DNA of 64,000 nt from contig CM027384.1 of the NCBI GenBank assembly GCA_015680905.1, positions 76,293,501 to 76,357,500 on the forward strand, read 5' to 3'. Shown one piece after another: positions 33,774-44,689 of the stretch. The translations under genes were made by a program, and so were the position numbers. The DNA is from Coptis chinensis. Its lineage: Eukaryota; Streptophyta; Magnoliopsida; Ranunculales; Ranunculaceae. The notes below the pieces were generated by a model. It had not been told where the DNA came from, made no database searches, and saw only the letters and a program-made list of their open reading frames with translations. How positions within the stretch are numbered: the stretch's first letter is position 1; every line of letters begins with the position of its first letter.

Positions 33774-34402
33774 CAGTGTTTTAAAAAACGCTTGGCGGTA
33801 GTTTGGCGGTGGAAGAGCGCCTAGCACCTAGGTCTTCTAGGTAGTGTCTAGACGGGCTAGGCGCTAGGTGGTTTTTTTTCCTAATATATATAGTAATACA
33901 CACTTATACTATAAGAAATGAAACGCTTGGCGGTAGTTGGGCGGTGGGAGAGCGCTTAGCACCTAAGTCTTCTAGGTAGTGTCTAGACGGGATAGGCGTT
34001 AGGTGGTTTTTTTTCCTAACATATATAGTAATACACACCTATACTATAAGAAATAAAGAAAATCTTTTACCATAATTCAAAAAATAAACACAAACAAAGA
34101 TACTTATTACAAAAATGCGTAATAGTTGAAGAATATCGACTTCATATAAAAACATACTCTTTGTTATAGTGACATATAATTTACATTAGACTTTAGTCTT
34201 TTAAACTCATTTAAATCTTAAGCCTATACGGGCCTTTAATTTTCGACATTTAATCATTTAAAAAAAAATGATTGAACCGCCTAGAGGCCGCCTAGACCCA
34301 CCTAGTCGGTCCACCGATTTTTTAAACGATTTGGGCCTAGATGAGTTAGTTGGGCACTACCTAATGCCTAGAGACTGCCTAGACCGATTTTTAGAACAAT
34401 GG
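33774..34402. mobile_element. MITE-like repeat with an internal 135-bp tandem duplication
   Basis: The ends CAGTGTTTTAAAAAACGC and, inverted, CCATTGTTCTAAAAATCG are imperfect inverted repeats. The left half is duplicated in tandem (copies from 33786 and 33921, unit with AAACGCTTGGCGGTAG). The right half is rich in GCCTAG/CTAGGC words. No coding capacity and no clear target duplication, so the class is not assigned. Confidence 0.45.
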
Positions 34403-35530
34403 GTGTTGGGCTTGGTAAGTTTGTTTCTGAAGCCACTTTGTTGAATCATGTATGGGCCTTTATTCCTAAACGAGTGGACCAATGGTTTCCTTCTTCGATT
34501 TTGATTTTAGAAACTTTTCCCTCAAGTTAACAGACTTTTTTGTGTCTAATTAAAATTCCATGAATCATCATTTTTCCTCACTTGTGGAGATCAATGGAGA
34601 AGTTGCCTTCAGAATTGCATCAGAAATACTTTCAAGGGTGTTATCAAGTCATGGTCCATAACAATCTATGAACCTTGCTTTGTTGCCGACCATCAACTTC
34701 AAACTCAAAACAAAGGTTTGAGTCTCATTCTATTGACAAAGAGAGAATGAAAAATTATACTGACTAATAGAATGAAAAAGCAACTGTGTCGGTGAGTCTT
34801 ATGCTGAATATGATGACGAGAAGTTAGACTTTAAAGACAGAATAATAATCACCCCCTAGTGAAGTACGCACAGCAGGTACACTTTTCCCGCGGTTGTTGC
34901 TCCGTGTAACGGTTGGATTTGTTTATCTGATGACGTCTATAAATATTAAATACCCACCCCCCCAGATTACTTGTATTGGTGGCAGAAAAAATCGTAGGAA
35001 ATTTGTTTGTAAGGAAATTTGTGCGGTTTGTTTTTTGTGAAATAAAATTTGTGAGTTTCATTTAATTTGGATTCTTGGGAGGTTCTATTGACTTATTGAG
35101 TGTTTGAGGCATTGGCGAATGATTGTAATCATACAATCATACATTCATATGCATGTTTTCTCTTGATTAGCCCTAGCCAAACCACCGTTAAAAGTCTTTG
35201 GTCTCTATTGGATTGCTTGGGTAATAAAGTAGTCTACTTTTTTGTTAGCTGTTTCATTTTACTTTTGGGAGGGATTATAGGAGCATATGTTATAAAAACG
35301 TAAACAAACTCAAAATCAATCCTTAGGTCATTTATAAATTTTAGAATATACTAAATTTTTGTAGATAGATCTCTTGACTATTCTAAATATTGTCACAAAA
35401 AATAAAAATACTAAGAATTTCATAAACTTGCCAAATATAGTATCAAGAATCATGAAAATGAATGGTACACAATTCTTAATTTGTTGACTACATTCGAAGG
35501 GGTTACAAATTTCCGATTTGAATAATTTTT
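34403..35530. other. AT-rich intergenic DNA
   Basis: No gene or repeat end recognised. A TATAAATATTAAATA motif near 34938 could be a weak promoter. Confidence 0.35.
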
Positions 35531-35756
35531 GGAATATTTAGGTTTTGGTTCTATTTATAGTAGCAATATTAGGCTTTGATACTTTTATAGTTGGAAATTA
35601 GACTATAGTCCAACTTTTGGTAGTAAAACTCATTGACTATCTTGTATTTTGCTTAATATCTAGAATACCCTTACACATGCGTCTCACACGTTTGATTAAT
35701 TTTAGGACCAAAGCCTAATATCACTACTATAAATAAGACCAAAGCCTAAATATCCC
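35531..35756 (+). mobile_element. MITE copy A (48-bp terminal inverted repeats)
   Basis: 226 bp with long inverted ends: GG(A/G)ATATTTAGG-TTTGG at the left and CCAAAGCCTAAATATCCC at the right, pairing over about 48 bp with few mismatches. Interior AT-rich. The same element occurs inverted at 37031-37256. Confidence 0.75.
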
Positions 35757-35811
35757 TAATTTCAGACAGACAAAAGAGATTAATTTTGATTCTTCCCTTT
35801 CGATTGCTCTT

Positions 35812-37001
35812 TTCTTGCATGAGAATTTTCTTATTGGTTCATTGCCACCACAGATATATAATTTAACTGATCTTCTAGTGCTGTCAGTTTATGGAAACAA
35901 ATTATCAGGTCAAATTCCAGAATCGCTTGGTTATTACTTGAACCTTAGAGCCCTTTACTTGGCCAACAACATCTTTGAAAGAGATTTACCCAAGTCATTG
36001 AGTGGTTTAAGAGGTCTAGAAAAATTTGATATTTCTTGTAACATATTGTTGGGTGAGATTCCAGAATATTTAGAGCAATTCCCTCTTTTAAACCTAAATT
36101 TGTCCTCCAACCAGCTTGAGGGACGAGTTCCAACTAAAGGGGTATTTGCGAGCGCTAATGCAAGTGCAATTTCACTTGTTGGAAACAAGACCTTGTGCGG
36201 AGGAATAGTACAATTGGAGCTCCCTTCAAAAAGAAAAAGAAAACTTCCTTCCCTGTTAAAGTGGTTGTGTCTGTCATTGTTGGGAGCATGTCTTCTTCTA
36301 TTATCGTGTGCTTTTCTTGTATGCTGGCGAAGAACAAAGGCGAAAAATGAACCATCGATCTTCAACAGAAACATCGTTCAACTAGCTTTTTTATGAAAGG
36401 ATCTCTGATGGAGAGCCCTTTAAAGCCACGAATGGATTCTCTGTGGACAATTTGATTGGTGTTAGGAGTTATGGCTCTATGTTTAGAGGTGTTATCCAAG
36501 ACATGAACAAAACTGTTGCTGTGAAGGTCCTAAATCTTCAACGAGAAGGAGCTTCAAAGAGTTTCCTAGCCGAATCCAAAGCTTTGAGAAATCTCCACCA
36601 TCGAAATCTTCTCAAAATCATAACAGCTTGCTCAAGTGTGGACTTTCAGGAGAATGATTTCAGAGCTCTAGTTTTTGAGTACATGCTTAACGGGAGTTTA
36701 GAGGAGTGGATACATCCAAAGACTGATGAGCACCAACTTCAGCTAAGAAATTTAAGTTTCAAACAAAGACTTAATATAGCCATCGATGTTGCTTCTGCAC
36801 TTGATTATCTTCACCACTATTATGAACTAGAGATTGTCCATTGTGACATAAAGCCATGCAATGTTCTTCTCGATGATGACATCACTGCTCATGTAGCTGA
36901 TTTTGGAATAGCAAAGATGTTTTCGATTACTGGTGATGATTCTTCTCAAAGCCAAATCAGCTCATTTGCAATCAAAGGATACATTGGTTATGTTGCTCCA
37001 G
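35812..37001 (+). pseudogene. LRR receptor-like kinase fragment (LRR-XII, EFR/FLS2-like)
   Basis: Only the last leucine-rich repeats remain (FLIGSLPPQIYNLTD, GNKLSGQIPESLG), then the juxtamembrane cap GRVPTKGVF, GNKTLCGG, a hydrophobic membrane segment (about 36250-36330) and a kinase domain. A frame change near 36380 separates the two halves. The kinase has the lysine of VAVKVL, HCDIKPCNVLL and DFG. Cysteine replaces arginine before the catalytic Asp, so it is a non-RD kinase as in immune receptors such as EFR and FLS2. The glycine loop reads GVRSYGSMFRG, with one glycine lost. The exon ends in VAP at the intron position typical of this family (CCAG|GTAATTG, 37002), but no second kinase exon follows. 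There is no signal peptide and most LRRs are missing. Broken fragment of a putative surface immune receptor. Confidence 0.88.
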
Positions 37002-37030
37002 GTAATTGTGAATTCATTATGGGATTTTTT

Positions 37031-37256
37031 GGGATATTTAGGCTTTGGTCCTATTTATAGTAGCGATATTAGGCTTTGGTCCTAAAATTAATCAAATGTG
37101 TGAGACACACGTGTAAGGGTATTCTAGGTATTAAGCAAAATACAAGACAGTCAACGAGTTTGACTACCAAAAGTTAGACTAAAGTATAATTTCCAACTAT
37201 AAATGTATCAAAGCCTAATATCACTACTATAAATATGACCAAAACCTAAATACCCC
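37031..37256 (-). mobile_element. MITE copy B, inverted relative to copy A
   Basis: The interior sequence is the reverse complement of copy A, with the same 48-bp inverted ends (GGGATATTTAGGCTTTGGTC). It lies just inside the kinase gene's intron, 29 bases after the donor at 37002. Confidence 0.75.
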
Positions 37257-37785
37257 TTTATTTTTTTCTTAATGAATAAGAATGGAACTACTGCATGTAA
37301 ATGTGTCAAAATGGCATAAAGAAATATTATGTTTTCCCAAACCACTCCGTCTATAAACGGTAGAATCTGTAACGCAAAAGAATCTAGATATTGCTTCGAA
37401 GAGGCAACATCATTTAACTCATATTTTTTGGTCAACTTCCATGCAAACCTATGAAAGTTAAATGAACTTCTAGATAGTGCTAAAAAACAATAAAGAAGGA
37501 TTTATGAAAGAATCAGAGCTTGGCAGAAGACTCATTTAGATGGATATATAGTTTATTAGAATATTTGTATGATGTGTTTAAATTTAATTAGTTTATGAGA
37601 GTTTATTGGACCATGTAAATTATATAATTAACATACAACTTTTTGCATAAGAGATTATATAATTGAGAAAGTTTTTGAATTTTATATGGATTATGTTATG
37701 GTTAAAGTTTCTACAATGGAGTTCACTGTTTATAGGTTTAAATGATTTCTACTATAAATTATCTATAGGTGTGTATGTATATATA
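37257..37785. other. AT-rich DNA, no gene seen
   Basis: The expected second kinase exon is not present here. Confidence 0.4.
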
Positions 37786-37813
37786 CTAGTTAATGCCCGT
37801 GCCTTTGGCACGG
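37786..37813 (-). mobile_element. Helitron-like 3' end
   Basis: The minus strand reads CCGTGCC-AAA-GGCACGG, a perfect 7-bp-stem hairpin, then GCATTAA, CTAG and host T. This is the classical Helitron 3' terminus. The body would extend toward higher coordinates; the 5' TC end was not located. Confidence 0.55.
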
Positions 37814-37954
37814 ATTTCATAAAGATGCATCATTTCGATAGTGTGTTAACGTTATTCTTATTTGTACGTAATACATTCAATTTTGCATTTACAATAATAG
37901 TTTATCAATTATCACAATGGATCTATTTTTGTTTTCCGTTCCATTTGAGGACTG

Positions 37955-38401
37955 TGGAGATATTCATGGCAATCATTGTATTATCATTAGCTACTATCAT
38001 TGTTATCGAATTGGACTCTAGTGCTCTCCTTCATCTGGTGTCCTCTCAAAGTGAGAAATGCCCAATGGAAATCTCAGTAATCCTTGATAATATTAAGAAG
38101 TTGTTGAAAAGGATACCATTATATATATTCCATTTGTTGGAATTATAGAGAAGCTAATAAGGTTGCGGACTTCGCTGGCTGGTCATGCATCAACAACTGC
38201 ATCAGATGCACAATGGTGGCTGAATCCTACCCCATCTCGACCTCAAGAGCAACATGTTCTAACCACTATTGTCCCCTCAACTTGTTCATTTTGGTGGCTT
38301 AGACAACCCTCCTTTCTTCATGAATCTTTGAATTATGATTTCAGAGGTGTAAGCTTTGAAAGATTATGTTAATAAAAATTTATCTTCACAAAAAAAAAAA
38401 G
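37955..38401 (+). mobile_element. 5'-truncated LINE fragment (RNase H end plus poly(A))
   Basis: Plus-strand frames carry the C-terminal part of a plant LINE RNase H domain: VIELDSSALLHLVSS, then REANKVADFAGW in another frame, and the usual end LHESLNYDFRGVSFERLC. Then TTAATAAAAATTTATC and an A-tract (38391-38400). At least two frame changes. Upstream ORF parts are missing. Confidence 0.65.
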
Positions 38402-38707
38402 GCTATGATGTTATTGTATTGGCGTAATAGAATTGAATATTTCTTGGCATGGTATTGTGTTGCAAAATTGCAAATGGACGACATTCTTGAAGTCATCATG
38501 AATTAATGTATCTCCGAAGACTCAACATGTCATAACTTTCTATGGTAACTGATAATGAAGTGGAGTCTTGACCAAACTTACATTTTAACAAAAGCAGGCT
38601 GATGCATTGAACACATGAACTTACTTCAATTCTCAAGTTAGATATTGTGTGTAAAACTATGTTAGATCTATGCCATCTATTGAAGCTTGATTTGTTAAAA
38701 TCTCAGT
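38402..38707. other. Short AT-rich spacer between two LINE insertions
   Basis: No feature recognised. Confidence 0.4.
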
Positions 38708-38725
38708 TTCAAAATAATTGATATC
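38708..38725. repeat. LINE target-site duplication, left copy
   Basis: TTCAAAATAATTGATATC, identical to 42525-42542. Confidence 0.9.
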
Positions 38726-41700
38726 TTTTTTTTTTGAAAGGCAAGCAGGGTTTTTGAGAGGTCCCTTACCCCTATTTTATTAAAATTAAAACTAGCTTGG
38801 TTACATAGCTTATACTCTTACATATCTTTTGCCCGTGGCATCATCGAATACAATTTTCTTTACATCTTCAGAAAATGAACTAGGGGTAATTACTACATAA
38901 TTGGCTGTCGGGATATTACTAGCCAATATATCGGCTAATTTGTTGGCTTCCCGAAATACATGTTTGAGTGTGAAACTCTCAAGTTGGGCTTTCAATCGGT
39001 GGATTTCACCCATAAGATAATGGGCTCGCCATGGGTAATGGGCCTGCTCCCTCATATAAGATGTTACTGTTGTTCAGTCCGTCTGGGCTCTAACATTTAA
39101 ACATCTTCTCTCCACCGCCAGCTGAATTCTCTCGCTAACCCTCAGAACCCAATGAGGTCGATCGTCGATATTCGACTTCCCCGCGCGTTACTTCTAATGA
39201 CTCCTTCTCTGTCTCTTATCACAGCCGCCCATCCCCCTTGTTCTCCCTGGAGTGTTCCATCAGTATTGAGGCAGTACGTTCCCATATTTGGCTTCTCCCA
39301 TGCACAAAATCGAGCTATATCCTCGGCCTTGCTTCCACCATTACATTCCATATTGACATAACCCTGTCTCTTTCGGGACCTTCATCCATTACTGTTTTGA
39401 GAGAAGAAAGTTTGGTCGCTACATCATGAATGATCAATGAACTCACCTAGACGGCAATCTGATTTTTGTGTTGAAAGATCCTTCTATTCCTCTCTTGCCA
39501 CACATGATAGATGAAGCCATTAAACATCAGTCGAAGCGCATCCTGTTGAATGCCTTTCCCTTTCATTTTCATGATCACCCATTCCACTTCTTCCAACCAG
39601 TTCGCACTTTGTGCCTTGTTGTTGCTTGCGACGTTGTAACATATCTTTGCCAAATGAACTGCGGCGTAAGTGCACTCAAAAACATGTGTACTTCAGTTTC
39701 TCCTCCAACACAAAGACATAGTGTCATCGGGTTACTACCCCCACTCTTTCAACTTGCTAGTTGTCTTCAGCCCTCCCTAGAATGTGAGCCAGGCAATGAA
39801 GGAGTGTCTCGATATCCGATTCGAGAACCAGACCAAGTGATTCCAAGATACTGGATTTTTGACTGCCCTGATTCTATCATATGTCTCCCGGAGTTTGTAG
39901 TCCCCTCTCTGGGTGGCTGTCCATATCACTCGATCAGGCCTATGCCCAACCTTGAGCTCCTCTTCTATGAAAGCAACAATGTCTGGCATCTGATTTCTGA
40001 CGTGCATGGGAATGCACCACTGTCCATCTTCTATAAGATTACTCATGCATGCATTCAGCCTACACGTTGAGTCATGTATGAAAGCTAGTGAAAACCGGTC
40101 TTTTAAGATACCATCTGGGTGCCAAGGATCCATCCATACCTGAGTTCCTCTTCCATCTCCAATTTGGTGTTGGACTATGTTCTGGGCCTCTGTCCTATGC
40201 TTCAGCAAGTTCCGCCAAACCCAGGAGCAGTCATTAGGAATATTTATCTGCCAAAAATTCCTCGCTCTGATCAAATTCTTAGTTACCCACTTAGTCCATA
40301 AGGTGTCACTCGAGCTAACCAACTTCCAGAGATGTTTCAGATTTGCCGCTACGTTCAGTGATTTCAAACTTCGAATCCCGGGCCCCCCTTCTTCATATGG
40401 GAAACATATGGTATCCCACCCAATGAGAGCATGTGATGTGGCACACTCCGGCCCATTCCAAAGGAAATTCCGACAGAGTTGGTTAATAGTTTCGATAGTC
40501 TTTTGAGGAAGAATGAAAGAAGATGTCCAGTAGACACTCATGCCATTCAATACTGCTTTAAGGAGTTGAAGCCGTCCTGCATAGGGCAATGCTCTCCCTC
40601 TCCATGCCTGAATCCTCTGTCTTACTTTCTCTATCAGTGACGTACAGTCTCTTGCTCTCAGACGAGTGGTTATCAAGGGCAGTCCGAGATACTTAACTGG
40701 CAACATTCCTCTCGGAAAATTGATGAGCGCCTCCATTTGTTGGACAACTTTCTCCTCTACTCTCGCGTAAAACATTTGGCTCTTTTGAAAATTTACTTGT
40801 AGACCCGAGCATTTGCGTAAGCTGTGTAGAGAATCTTTGAGGGCACAAACTGTGTTCAATTCCCCATTCATAAAGGCAATGAGGTCATCCGCAAATGATA
40901 AATGAGTCACCTCTGGATTAACGCACTTGGGATGTAGCCGGTATCTCCCTTGTAGTACTCTTCTGTGAATCAGCTGGGTGAGAAAATCCATAACCAGTAC
41001 AAACAAATGCGGTGACATGGGATCCCCTTGCCTGATCCCTCTCCTGCCTCTGAAATACCCAAACGGTGTTCCATTAATCATAATGCTATAGCTCGGTGTT
41101 TCAATGCATCGTTGTATCCAATTAACAAACACTGGAGGAACCCCAATTCTGGTCAGAGCGTAACTCACTGCTTCCCATCTGACAATGTCATATGCCTTTC
41201 TTAAATCAATCTTCCTTTCACATCTCGGGGGTCCCTTATCTCTATGGTAGTTGTGTAACAACTCATGTGATAGTAGCACATTGTCCTGAATGCTTCGCCC
41301 CGCTATAAATGCAGATTGATTGAGAGATATAACCTGTGGCATAAAGCTTTTCATTCTACATGTGAGTATCTTGGTAATACACTTGTAGATCACATTACAA
41401 CATGCAATGGGCCGGTAATCCCCTAAAGAAGTAGGAGTAAGCATTTTCGGTATTAAAGTTATGCATGTGGCATTCACTTCCTGTAACATCTTGCCTGATC
41501 GGAAAAAATTCTTTATAGCCTTTACAAAATCATCCCCCACTATCCTCCATCCTGCTTTGAAAAACACTGCAGAGAACCCATCACTGCCCGGTGCTTTGTC
41601 ATCCTCTATGTTAGCCAGGCACTCAATAATTTCATCCCGTGTAACCTCCCTTATCATCATATTCTGAATATTCCCATCCAGTGGTTCTACCTATGTATCT

Positions 41701-42524
41701 TCCAGCTCTGTAAAATCCAGCGTCTCTAGGAAATCCGGACTGTACAGCTCTTTGTAGTACTTGACACATTCCTTTCCAATGTCAGCCAGTTCTTCATATA
41801 CTTTTCCTTGCCCATCCTTGAGACAATTTATCTTATTTGTCATGTTTCTCACTTTGATAGAGTTGAAGAGTACTTCGTGTTGTTGTCCCCTAACGTCACC
41901 ACCTGATCCCTCGATTTCTGTTTGCTCTCGACTCCTCTCGGTGACGCTGCTTTGACAAACTTAGCCTTGAGAACCTTCTCACGGACTTTGTACCCATGGT
42001 TAAGCGGTTGGGCTTGTAACAACTCCTGAATTTCTGCTAACGCCTTCTCTGCCTCCACTTTCTCTGTTGCTACCCGACCACTGTCTCTATTCCACTTTAT
42101 CAAAGCCTCCTTAGTGTGTTTCAATTTCTGCATGAATGTGAACATTGGGTTGCCAACTACTGGGGTATTCCATGCTGCCTGTACGGTCTCTGTGTATCCC
42201 TCTTGTTGTATCCAGTAGTTGAAGAACCTGAAGGATATTTTGTATCTCCCTGTACTCTTAGTTGACGCCACTACAATAGATGAATGGTCTGAAATTGCCC
42301 TGGGGCTCTTGTAGTGTGCCTCGGTGTCTGTATACTCACTCACCCACTCATCATTCACCATCACCCTATCCAGTTTTCGCCATGTTCTCTATTCCCGTTT
42401 ATTGTTCCATGTTAAGAAATTCCCCGTTTGTTTCAGATCCATCAGCCCACTCATTGTGACACATTGCATCAAATCCGCGAAGTGCTGTGGCTGCGTCTCA
42501 GTTCCTCCCACTCTCTCTTGTGCA
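38726..42524 (-). mobile_element. L1-type LINE, 5'-truncated, with RNase H domain
   Basis: 3.8 kb on the minus strand with an 18-bp perfect target duplication and a 10-base A-tail (38726-38735 as T on the plus strand). It begins within the endonuclease (FADLMQCVTMSGLMDLKQTG near 42400, then AISDHSSIVV, the SDH motif near 42300). The reverse transcriptase follows in one long frame, 39777-41660, with DDKAPGSDGFSAVFFK, SAFIAGRSIQDNVLLSHE, GIRQGDPMSPHLF and the catalytic FADDL. After that come the zinc-binding C-region (39447-39700) and a plant RNase H domain (NTDGTLQG-like, HVFREANKLADILA, 38810-39351). An in-frame TAG at 41691-41693 and later frame changes show it is dead. The exact duplication suggests a recent insertion. 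Confidence 0.93.
39777..41660 (-). CDS. LINE ORF2 reverse transcriptase block (open)
   Basis: 627 codons stay open and cover the whole reverse transcriptase fingers, palm and thumb, plus the start of the C-terminal zinc-binding region (IGDGRGTQVWMDPWHPDG). The frame continues upstream past the first Met to a TAG at 41691-41693. Catalytic residues FADD are present. It acts in target-primed reverse transcription when the full ORF2 is intact; here it is a relic open frame. Confidence 0.9.
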   Translation of the reverse strand: MMIREVTRDEIIECLANIEDDKAPGSDGFSAVFFKAGWRIVGDDFVKAIKNFFRSGKMLQEVNATCITLIPKMLTPTSLGDYRPIACCNVIYKCITKILTCRMKSFMPQVISLNQSAFIAGRSIQDNVLLSHELLHNYHRDKGPPRCERKIDLRKAYDIVRWEAVSYALTRIGVPPVFVNWIQRCIETPSYSIMINGTPFGYFRGRRGIRQGDPMSPHLFVLVMDFLTQLIHRRVLQGRYRLHPKCVNPEVTHLSFADDLIAFMNGELNTVCALKDSLHSLRKCSGLQVNFQKSQMFYARVEEKVVQQMEALINFPRGMLPVKYLGLPLITTRLRARDCTSLIEKVRQRIQAWRGRALPYAGRLQLLKAVLNGMSVYWTSSFILPQKTIETINQLCRNFLWNGPECATSHALIGWDTICFPYEEGGPGIRSLKSLNVAANLKHLWKLVSSSDTLWTKWVTKNLIRARNFWQINIPNDCSWVWRNLLKHRTEAQNIVQHQIGDGRGTQVWMDPWHPDGILKDRFSLAFIHDSTCRLNACMSNLIEDGQWCIPMHVRNQMPDIVAFIEEELKVGHRPDRVIWTATQRGDYKLRETYDRIRAVKNPVSWNHLVWFSNRISRHSFIAWLTF

Positions 42525-42542
42525 TTCAAAATAATTGATATC
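42525..42542. repeat. LINE target-site duplication, right copy
   Basis: TTCAAAATAATTGATATC, identical to 38708-38725. Confidence 0.9.
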
Positions 42543-43880
42543 ACAAAGTGGTTCAACCAAATAACAAATATCAAACCCCCAGCAAATTACTTCTTCGTCA
42601 TGAAATAGTAATATGGTGTAAACTTGTAATATTGTGTAAACTTGTTTTTTCTTCGGCACCAACAACCAAGACATCATAATGTCCATTAGCTCAGGGAACC
42701 ATACTGCATAGTGATAATGAAATATAAGCCAACAATGAAATTTCTACTTCCAAAAAGGCCACACAGATTTTTCTTAGTTGCATCATATAGAGTCTCAAAT
42801 TTGTGCATTGTCGAAGCTGTTGGTGCATGCCTAATTGTATACTCCAAATAAAACATTTCTTATTGCTTAAATCCAACACAAACTAAATCATTCTATAACC
42901 ATCAAAACCATCAAACTAAATCATTCTATAAGTAGGCAACTCAATGAAAAGTCTAATTAATGCGCTAACAAAAAAATTATTCAGTGATGTAGATTAGTTA
43001 AGATATAACTGGAATAAGACTTGCAAATAACACAAAGTGTGTTTAGCAAAAAAGAATCGAAAGTAGTTAACAAAGTTTAAACAGATGCTATACTCTATCA
43101 ATGTGGGAATCCAACTGTTTGGTCCAAAAAAAATACAGGAGAGTGTACAGGATATGATATCATCGGAATAAGAAGCGTCTTTAGCATAAAAAGAAGCAAA
43201 AGTAGCTAAAAAACTTTAGATAGATGTTATACGCTTTCACTATGGGAATCCTGGGAATCCGACTGTTTGGTCCCAAAGTTGGCTAGCAAAATACAATTTT
43301 CTATATATGTATATTATGACAGCAACATGCTCATGGAGTCTTATATACCCTTTTTATCCAATATAAATAAGACATGCAGTAACGAAAAATATAAAAACTT
43401 TTTTTTTATCGTGGAAGAAGATATACGCACCATGGTTTCATTAATAGTTAGAGGGCGAAGATCCTCCCTCACCATTGCTTGAACAGTTGGCTGTCATAAA
43501 AAAAACGAATAATCAAAATTATATGCATACCCCAACTTCCTTCACGTAAAAGGAAACCTTTCTTTCCTGTTCACAATATACATGTACCTAGGTTTCTTTC
43601 ACAACTTTAGTTTGAAGTTGCTCTCTTAAGTTTGAATGATGAACTTGTGACTGTGAAAGTAATGGTGATAAATATGCTAGCATTGGACAACACCAATTCT
43701 GAGATTAGAATGCCCGAAACATTTCTACGGTACTTGAAAAGTGTAGATACTCTCCATTGTTCCAACAATTGGTCTATGTGATGGTAAAATACATATAATT
43801 TTGACAGCTTTTCACAGACTACAGATACATTCAAATCTTACCAAAGCATAAAAAACAAAAAATCACATAATACAATACAA
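42543..43880. other. Intergenic DNA with an imperfect direct duplication
   Basis: 43037-43125 and 43177-43275 are diverged direct copies (shared AAAGTAG-TAA, GATG-TATAC-CT, GACTGTTTGGTCC or similar). No gene recognised. Confidence 0.5.
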
Positions 43881-44106
43881 ATTACACTTAATCTCACTCA
43901 CTAACTCATAGTTTTACTATTAAGATTGATTGTGCTAGCAGCATCTGTATAGATTACACTTAATCTCACTCACTAACTCATAGTTTTACTATTAAGATTG
44001 ATTGTGCTAGCAGCATCTGTATAGATTACACTTTTTTTTGTCACATTGTCAATTGTACTTTCACTCTATAAATCAATCTTAATAGTAAAACTATGAGTTA
44101 GTGATT
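43881..44106. repeat. Foldback (MITE-like) with a duplicated arm
   Basis: A 72-bp unit (from ATTACACTTAATCTCACTCA) is present twice at 43881 and 43953. Its segment CTAACTCATAGTTTTACTAT returns inverted at 44070-44105 (ATAGTAAAACTATGAGTTAG), giving arms of about 35 bp. No coding capacity. Confidence 0.7.
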
Positions 44107-44131
44107 GGAATTGATTCTCTTTTAGTTGACG

Positions 44132-44246
44132 TAGGCATTGCCGAACTTAAAATCTTTGGTCGAACTCTTCTTCTATTATTTCCTGTTATAGGCATTGCCG
44201 AACTTAAAACCTTTGGTCGAACTCTTCTATTATTTCCCGTTATTTG
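44132..44246. repeat. Two-copy tandem repeat, about 57-bp unit
   Basis: TAGGCATTGCCGAACTTAAA begins copies at 44132 and 44189, followed in each by CTTTGGTCGAACTCTTC. Local duplication beside the foldback. Confidence 0.85.
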
Positions 44247-44689
44247 ATTACCCTGGTAAGTAATTTAATTGATTAACTACTTTTGTTGTTAGGGGTTTGA
44301 TTGTTTGTCAATTTCATACATTGTTATTGTTGGCAACATGCTTCCACCACACTTATTGTTGTTTTATCGCTTCTATTGCATTGAATTGACGTGCCTCACT
44401 CGTATCGGCCTGCAAATTTCTTGTAATTAACAAAATATGTGAAATGAAATCAACATTCTATCTAATTAGCTGATTGTTAATATAGGTGGGTTAAGTTAGC
44501 TGGTGGATTAGTGGATTTGAAATTTGAAACTATACCTTTGTCAGCAACTCAAAAAAATTACAGCAGTATTTTCTTATTCTGCCATGTCTCGATACAAAAA
44601 TGCAACCTCCACTCATTTTTAAAGTACTGCATCCTGCAAATTTTGGTAAATAAAATCTTCATTCTGTTTGTGTTTGTCTTCTCACTCTC
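44247..44689. other. AT-rich DNA, nothing recognised
   Basis: No motif-bearing frame. It lies just downstream of the ALG2-like relic's stop region. Confidence 0.35.

Noticed and set aside
37663-38148. 161-codon plus-strand frame suggesting a membrane protein
   Set aside because: The first half is AT-rich noncoding DNA and the Helitron-like end; only its last part (LINE RNase H) is meaningful.
39468-40070. 200-codon plus-strand frame
   Set aside because: Antisense shadow of the LINE reverse transcriptase C-region.
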